Origin: an uncultured Bacilli bacterium | GTDB lineage: Bacteria; Bacillota_I; Bacilli_A; RF39; UBA660 | Reading direction: 5' to 3' | DNA: 35,347 nt | NCBI GenBank assembly: GCA_944359885.1 | Contig: CALVTC010000007.1 | Location: 1-35,347 of the forward strand | Part shown: one piece after another, positions 31,343 through 35,347 of the stretch | Numbering within the stretch: the stretch's first letter is position 1 | How the letters are laid out: each line of letters opens with the position of its first letter | Program-made: the position numbers and the translations under genes | The notes under the pieces: model-generated | What the model was told of the DNA's origin: nothing | Database searches by the model: none | Seen by the model: the letters and a program-made list of their open reading frames with translations, nothing else

Positions 31343-31774
31343 TTATATTGCTTCTTTTTCTGCGAATTCTTGTAAAAAGAAGTAATCTTGATATTTAAAC
31401 TCACAAACAAAAAGTCTTGGATTTAATTGATTTAGATATTCAAAGAAAGAAGATGATAATTGTTCTGCCTCTATTTTAATATAACTTTTTTTTACAGTTA
31501 ATCTACTAATTTCATCTCGATAAAGATTGTTATAATAATGAATTTGACCTCTTTTGGAATACGGAATGTCTTGGTGAAGTTTTAAGAATAAATAACGATC
31601 AATTCTATTTTTATCAATTGGATTAATTAATTGTTTAAATAAATGATAACCATACTCAACTTCTTCTTTTTCTAAGTAATAGATTTGTTTTAGAATGTTA
31701 TATAATACTCTTTCATTTCCTCGATATAAATTGATAAACTCTTCTTTAATATCAAAAATAAAATAGACTCTCAT
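31343..31774 (-). CDS. sirA: SirA-like sporulation inhibitor of DNA replication
   Basis: A 143-residue protein, 148 in B. subtilis SirA. The N-terminus YFIFDIKEEFINLYRGNERV parallels SirA, with Phe13 and Tyr17 at the places of F14 and Y18, residues known to contact DnaA domain I. The C-terminal FFEYLNQLNPRLFVCEFKYQ also matches. Gene order transketolase-sirA-yneF is conserved. In Bacillus, SirA is made under Spo0A control and blocks DnaA at sporulation onset. Here an unusual hairpin covers the start region. Identification rests on my memory of the family plus synteny, so an alignment should confirm it. Confidence 0.78.
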   Translation of the reverse strand: MRVYFIFDIKEEFINLYRGNERVLYNILKQIYYLEKEEVEYGYHLFKQLINPIDKNRIDRYLFLKLHQDIPYSKRGQIHYYNNLYRDEISRLTVKKSYIKIEAEQLSSSFFEYLNQLNPRLFVCEFKYQDYFFLQEFAEKEAI

Positions 31775-31818
31775 ATTATCACCTAGTTAATACTATAATC
31801 TATATAAGAGTCTATTTT
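31760..31818 (-). promoter_or_regulatory. Hairpin enclosing the sirA ribosome-binding site and start codon
   Basis: On the minus strand AAAATAGACTCT (31818-31807) pairs perfectly over 12 bp with AGAGTCTATTTT (31771-31760). The 35-base loop contains the ribosome-binding site AGGTGA (31784-31779) and the ATG (31774-31772); the 3' arm covers codons 2-5. ATTTTTG follows, so it could also act as a terminator after transketolase. The 5' arm begins six bases after the transketolase stop. Confidence 0.7.
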
Positions 31819-31824
31819 TGTCGA

Positions 31825-33816
31825 TTATTTTAATAAGTTTTCTACTTTTTCTTCTAAGCTATCAATATCAAAACCATATTTTTTATAGACATCTTCTTTT
31901 GGTGCACTCGTACCATATTCATCTAGAGTAATTAAGTACTTTTTGTTAAAGACTATACTGTTCCATGGCATGGAAGATGATGCTTCTATTACAATTTTTC
32001 TTACTTCTACTGGTAATATTTTGTCTTTATATTCTTCACTTTGTTCTCGAAAGCGCTTAATACATGGCATAGATACTACTCTAATATCCATTCCTTTTAT
32101 TCTAAGACGTTTTGCTACTTCTATTGCTTTATGAACCTCTTCTCCTGTTGAAATTATAATGCCTTGTGGTTTCCTTTCTGTATCATAAACAATGTATCCA
32201 CCTTTCGATACTTCACTTATTTTTGTTGTTTCTAATATTGGTAATTCATTTCTAGATAATGCAATAACAGAAGGACCGCTTTCTTTTTCGAAGATAGTTC
32301 GATAAACACCAATTACTTCATTGGCATCGGCAGGACGAAATACTTCTAGATTTGGTGTTGTTCTAAGAGATGCTAATTGTTCTACTGGTTGATGAGTTGC
32401 TCCATCTTCTCCTACACTGATTGAGTCGTGCGTATAAATATAAGTGACTGGTAAATCCATCATAGCTGACATACGGATACTAGGTTTTTGGTAATCACTA
32501 AAACTTAAAAATGTCGCTCCGTAAGGATGAAATCCACATAAAGCAAAGCCGTTTAATATTGCGCCCATACAATGTTCTCTTACTCCAAAATAAATATTTT
32601 TTCCAGATGGATTTTCTGCAGTAAAGTCCCCTACGTTTTCGATATATGTTTTGGTTGGTTTAAATACATCTGCACTACCGCCAATAACGGTTGGACAGTT
32701 AGGTACAAGAGATGAGAGAATTTTTCCTGAGGTTACTCTAGGAGACTCTTTCTTTTCTAGAGGTGGCTCATAGATTATATCTTTGATATCGAACGATTTT
32801 TTTCCAGTTAAAAAGTCATTTAATATCTTTTTGTCCTCTTCTTCTAAATTTTCTACTGCTTTTTCAAACTTTTCGCTAATATTTTTACAGCGATTATTTA
32901 TCAACATTTGGAAATCATCCATCGTAATTTGTGATATTGTAAAAGGAATATCTCTAATTTGCATTTTTTCTTTGATGGCGCTTACATCATCTTTTGCTAA
33001 TGGACCACCATGTACTAAATTGGTACCTTCTAATTTGGAATATTTACCAATAGTTGTTTTTACTTCGATTAAAGTTGGTTTATCTGTTGATGCTTTAGCA
33101 TCTTCAATTGCTTTTGTAATTGATATGATGTCTTCTCCATCTGGTACAGTTATGACATTCCATCCCTGGGCGATAAATCTCATTGCTACATTTTCTGTAA
33201 AACACATGGATGTACTGCCATCTAAACAGATATTGTTAGAGTCATATAAAACAATTAATTTATTTAATTTTAATGTTCCAGCAAGAGATGCTGCTTCATA
33301 GGATATTCCTTCCATTAAATCTCCATCTCCGCATAATACATAGGTATTAAAATTAATTAGTTCTTTTTTTCCTTTGTTGAATCTTGCTTCTAGATTCTTT
33401 TCTGCCATCGCTATTCCTACTGCTGTTGCTAGACCTTGTCCAAGGGGACCAGAAGTCACTTCAACTCCTGGTGTTTTTTTATATTCTGGGTGTCCTGGTG
33501 TCTTGGAATCTAATTTTCTAAAGCTCTTCAAGTCGTCTAGGGTTAATGGATATCCTGCCATATAAAGAGTAGCGTACAATAAAGCCGAACCGTGTCCTGA
33601 AGATAAAATAAAGCGATCTCTATTATAAAAAGCTGGTTTTTTAGGGTCTATTCTTAAATGATGGGCATATAAGCTGTATAAAATTGGTGCCGCACCTAAA
33701 ACAATTCCAGGATGTCCACTATTAGCTTCTTCAATCATATCAATTCCTAAAGAACGGATTTGATCAACAATTTTTTCTTCTTTTATTTCACTCTCATCTC
33801 GTTTGGGACTTACCAC
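31825..33816 (-). CDS. tkt: Transketolase
   Basis: A 663-residue thiamine-diphosphate enzyme of the pentose phosphate pathway, moving two-carbon units between ketose and aldose phosphates. Substrate and cofactor motifs: ANSGHPGIVLGAAP, SSGHGSALLYATLYMAGY, GPLGQGLATAVGIAMAE, the ThDP motif GDGDLMEGISYEA to NNICLDG, and in the second domain FGVREHCMGAILNG and THDSISVGEDGATHQP. The start was set at GTG 33816, with AAGGAG eight bases before it; a GTG at 33825 lies within that site, and an ATG between them leads straight to a stop in its frame. Upstream of sirA and yneF. Confidence 0.95.
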   Translation of the reverse strand: MVSPKRDESEIKEEKIVDQIRSLGIDMIEEANSGHPGIVLGAAPILYSLYAHHLRIDPKKPAFYNRDRFILSSGHGSALLYATLYMAGYPLTLDDLKSFRKLDSKTPGHPEYKKTPGVEVTSGPLGQGLATAVGIAMAEKNLEARFNKGKKELINFNTYVLCGDGDLMEGISYEAASLAGTLKLNKLIVLYDSNNICLDGSTSMCFTENVAMRFIAQGWNVITVPDGEDIISITKAIEDAKASTDKPTLIEVKTTIGKYSKLEGTNLVHGGPLAKDDVSAIKEKMQIRDIPFTISQITMDDFQMLINNRCKNISEKFEKAVENLEEEDKKILNDFLTGKKSFDIKDIIYEPPLEKKESPRVTSGKILSSLVPNCPTVIGGSADVFKPTKTYIENVGDFTAENPSGKNIYFGVREHCMGAILNGFALCGFHPYGATFLSFSDYQKPSIRMSAMMDLPVTYIYTHDSISVGEDGATHQPVEQLASLRTTPNLEVFRPADANEVIGVYRTIFEKESGPSVIALSRNELPILETTKISEVSKGGYIVYDTERKPQGIIISTGEEVHKAIEVAKRLRIKGMDIRVVSMPCIKRFREQSEEYKDKILPVEVRKIVIEASSSMPWNSIVFNKKYLITLDEYGTSAPKEDVYKKYGFDIDSLEEKVENLLK

Positions 33817-33893
33817 ATTTATCACTCCTTATGTTTTCATTATAACAAAGAAAGTATGTTTTGTAAAAATTTATTCTGTTATTATTTTTTTAC

Positions 33894-33932
33894 TAAAAAA
33901 AGAATTTATGCTAGTGTTTTCATAAATTCTTT
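33894..33932. terminator. Terminator overlapping the 3' end of the 307-residue ORF
   Basis: A perfect 12-bp stem, AAAGAATTTATG/CATAAATTCTTT (33932-33921 with 33910-33899 on the minus strand), loop of ten, then seven Ts. The 5' arm encodes the last residues of the ORF. A weaker T run also follows on the plus strand. Confidence 0.82.
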
Positions 33933-34829
33933 TTGCCTTTTTTCATCTTGTTGTTTTTCTGCTATATCAGGAATAAGAGATTGAAATTCTTCTTGTTCTA
34001 TTGTTTTATGTTTAAATAGCGCATCCATAATTTCTTCGTTCCAAGGATAGTGTTCATTTAATAAATTTCTATAATTATTTAGTGCTTGTACCCCTACGCT
34101 ATGGGCAGTTATTGCTTCTGCAATTGTATTTGCAAGTAAATTCTGTTCTTCTTTGATGATTACGCCATTTAACCATGCCTTTTCTACTACTTTTATAACC
34201 TTACTATCTTCATCTTCGCCCCTTTGGTAAAAACTTATCTGCGTGATTATTTGTTTGGATTCTTCTGTATAGTCTGGTGTAGTATATGCAGTTAAACTGT
34301 TTGAATATGTATATTCTTTATTCCCTTCTAAGTTTTCTTCTGATTTAACAAATATAGTTTCATCTATGATGAAAGAATCTTCTGCTGAGGTATATGCTAA
34401 CTTTAATATGTCTCCATCATTAGAAAATTCTGATATACCATAATCTTTACTTCGAATCATTATTTTTGGATTATTTCCTAATGATAATTCTATCGTATCC
34501 ATATCATTAAGAATATTTCTTATTTTAAAAGAATATTCAAATCTTTCATCATAAAAATTTGGTAAATTTCTACTATTTAATCTTCTTTGTCCTTTATACT
34601 TAATATCTTTACTATCAATTTCCATACAATACCCAAAGATTGGCCCTAAATTTTTTTTATTATTTTTCTTTACCAACTTTTTACGTTGAATAAACCCTAC
34701 TACATTACCAGAATTATCTAATATTTTCCAACGGTTAGAATTATCAGGGCCATCTACATAGTATCCTAATAAATCTAATAATCTTTCTTCACTTTCAATA
34801 CTATCCATGTCTCTTTCTTTATTATCCAT
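33906..34829 (-). CDS. Hypothetical acidic cytoplasmic protein
   Basis: A 307-residue protein with no family I know. No signal peptide or membrane span. The N-terminus is acidic (MDNKERDMDSIESEERLLDL); residues 25-80 look like small beta-strands (WKILDNSGNVVGFIQ), 80-200 beta-rich, and the last 80 helical, ending in a charged KQQDEKRQKEF tail. The start at ATG 34829 was preferred over an ATG at 34892 because AAAGGA stands eight bases before it. A single gene with its own terminator, which its coding end forms in part. Confidence 0.65.
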   Translation of the reverse strand: MDNKERDMDSIESEERLLDLLGYYVDGPDNSNRWKILDNSGNVVGFIQRKKLVKKNNKKNLGPIFGYCMEIDSKDIKYKGQRRLNSRNLPNFYDERFEYSFKIRNILNDMDTIELSLGNNPKIMIRSKDYGISEFSNDGDILKLAYTSAEDSFIIDETIFVKSEENLEGNKEYTYSNSLTAYTTPDYTEESKQIITQISFYQRGEDEDSKVIKVVEKAWLNGVIIKEEQNLLANTIAEAITAHSVGVQALNNYRNLLNEHYPWNEEIMDALFKHKTIEQEEFQSLIPDIAEKQQDEKRQKEFMKTLA

Positions 34830-34950
34830 ACTATTTTCCTTTCTCGGATTTATTGTAACATAATATCCTTGCTTTTTAAAGAAAAGATTCATCTTGGAAT
34901 TAGGTCTAGATGCTAAGGATGCTTTTTATTATTTTTCTAACTATATTTTA

Positions 34951-35151
34951 TTAATAGATAAAGGAACTAAACCATATTAATTTTATAATAATAGTAATTA
35001 CTAAAACAAATAATAGTTCATTGTTATATTCTTTTTTCTTTGGTAATATGATTATACTTATTAGGAAAATCAGAATATTAATTATTATATAAACTAGATT
35101 AGAAGAGTTAGTAAGTGAAAAATCAATTACCAAATTTAATTGATAGTTCAC
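34951..35151 (-). CDS. Possible small two-span membrane protein
   Basis: A 66-residue ORF with two strong hydrophobic segments (about 19-37 and 45-63), split by PKKKEYNNE. It begins six bases after the T run of the tRNA terminator, leaving no room for a promoter, and no clear ribosome-binding site precedes the ATG. It may be a spurious ORF in AT-rich DNA, or be read by terminator read-through. Confidence 0.35.
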   Translation of the reverse strand: MNYQLNLVIDFSLTNSSNLVYIIINILIFLISIIILPKKKEYNNELLFVLVITIIIKLIWFSSFIY

Positions 35152-35156
35152 TGGGT

Positions 35157-35180
35157 AAAAAAAAGACCAATAGGGTCTTT
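35157..35180 (-). terminator. Terminator of the tRNA cluster
   Basis: AAAGACC-CTATT-GGTCTTT on the minus strand, 7-bp perfect stem, followed by a T run, just after tRNA-Leu. Confidence 0.9.
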
Positions 35181-35190
35181 ACTTTCATAA

Positions 35191-35274
35191 TGGTGCGGGT
35201 AACAGGAGTTGAACCTGCACGTCGAAGACACTAGATCCTAAGTCTAGCGCGTCTGCCAATTCCGCCATACCCGC
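35191..35274 (-). tRNA. tRNA-Leu (anticodon UAG)
   Basis: The minus strand gives an 84-base class II tRNA: acceptor GCGGGTA with TACCCGC, anticodon stem CTAGA/TCTAG around CTTAGGA (anticodon TAG), a long variable arm (TGTCTTCGACG), T arm with GTTCAACTC and encoded CCA. It reads CUN codons and is the last gene of the tRNA cluster. Confidence 0.95.
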
Positions 35275-35287
35275 ATACAATTGATAA

Positions 35288-35347
35288 TGGTGGACCCTAC
35301 TGGACTCGAACCAGTGACCGCCCGGTTATGAGCCGGATGCTCTAACC
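35288..35347 (-). tRNA. tRNA-Ile2 (CAU), partial at window end
   Basis: The last 60 bases hold the 3' part of a tRNA on the minus strand: end of the D arm, anticodon loop CTCATAA (anticodon CAT), T arm with GTTCGAGTC, GGGTCC and encoded CCA. The GGCTCATAACC loop and the GGTCC acceptor arm resemble Bacillus tRNA-Ile(CAU), whose C34 is modified to lysidine, more than elongator tRNA-Met. The 5' end lies beyond the window. Confidence 0.8.

Noticed and set aside
32783-33301. 172-codon open frame on the plus strand opposite transketolase
   Set aside because: It lies wholly antisense to a clearly conserved gene, has no ribosome-binding site and no recognisable protein features; a composition effect.
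35288-35347. Elongator tRNA-Met
   Set aside because: The CAT anticodon fits, but the CTCATAA loop and GGGTCC acceptor arm look like tRNA-Ile2. The missing 5' half could still change this.

Overview
The window is strongly AT-rich chromosomal DNA from a low-GC Bacillota. TGA is used as a stop, not as tryptophan, so the code is standard. spoIIP, gpr, a sirA homologue and a BclA-like collagen protein point to an endospore former. The gene orders rpsT/gpr/spoIIP/yqxA-position gene and transketolase/sirA/yneF match Bacillus. Many small family-less proteins sit beside these core genes, which suggests an uncultured gut-type member of class Bacilli (Erysipelotrichales/RF39-like). That placement is inference and needs a marker-gene tree.

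Layout. 1-1.4 kb: a 5'-broken FtsX-type permease and its MacB-type ATPase, converging on a BceRS-like two-component system (1.4-3.1 kb). 3.1-5.4 kb: a membrane-anchored HEXXH protein and a GDPD phosphodiesterase, divergent from one shared promoter patch. 5.4-8.1 kb: two tandem sigma-70 factors. One carries an extra C-terminal region-4-like helix-turn-helix domain; in the other copy that domain is a separate small gene. 8.2-9.5 kb: a cupin/flavodoxin/carboxymuconolactone-decarboxylase operon behind a promoter with a 19-bp spacer and a dyad, the architecture bound by MerR-family activators; a suitable MerR gene lies at 14 kb. 9.56-11.84 kb: an ABC-2 exporter in decay, with an ATPase lacking a canonical start codon and three gene remnants. 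11.9-15 kb: a membrane protein, a collagen-like surface protein, MerR, a degenerate DnaQ-fold protein and tRNA-Arg(CCU).

15-19.2 kb: a DUF1307-like lipoprotein, an RNase J with eroded catalytic motif, rnc, then divergent yidD and a TroA/ZnuA-fold lipoprotein lacking its metal-binding histidines. 19.3-22.2 kb: a three-gene operon of unrecognised helical proteins with its own promoter. 22.3-25 kb: the sporulation cluster (yqxA-position gene, spoIIP, gpr) divergent from rpsT. 25.1-26.1 kb: a membrane-anchored transglutaminase-like protein. 26.1-31 kb: an apparent operon uvrC - lone type IV pilin-like gene - mutL - miaA. 31-33.8 kb: yneF, sirA-like gene and transketolase; a 12-bp hairpin encloses the sirA ribosome-binding site and start codon. 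33.9-35.3 kb: two unknown ORFs, tRNA-Leu(UAG) and a partial tRNA-Ile(CAU).

Most novel points: the sigma pair with duplicated/split region-4-like domain and shared upstream block; the sirA hairpin; the unknown three-gene operon; several proteins whose catalytic or ligand residues are missing from a recognisable fold (RNase J, DnaQ-like, TroA-like).
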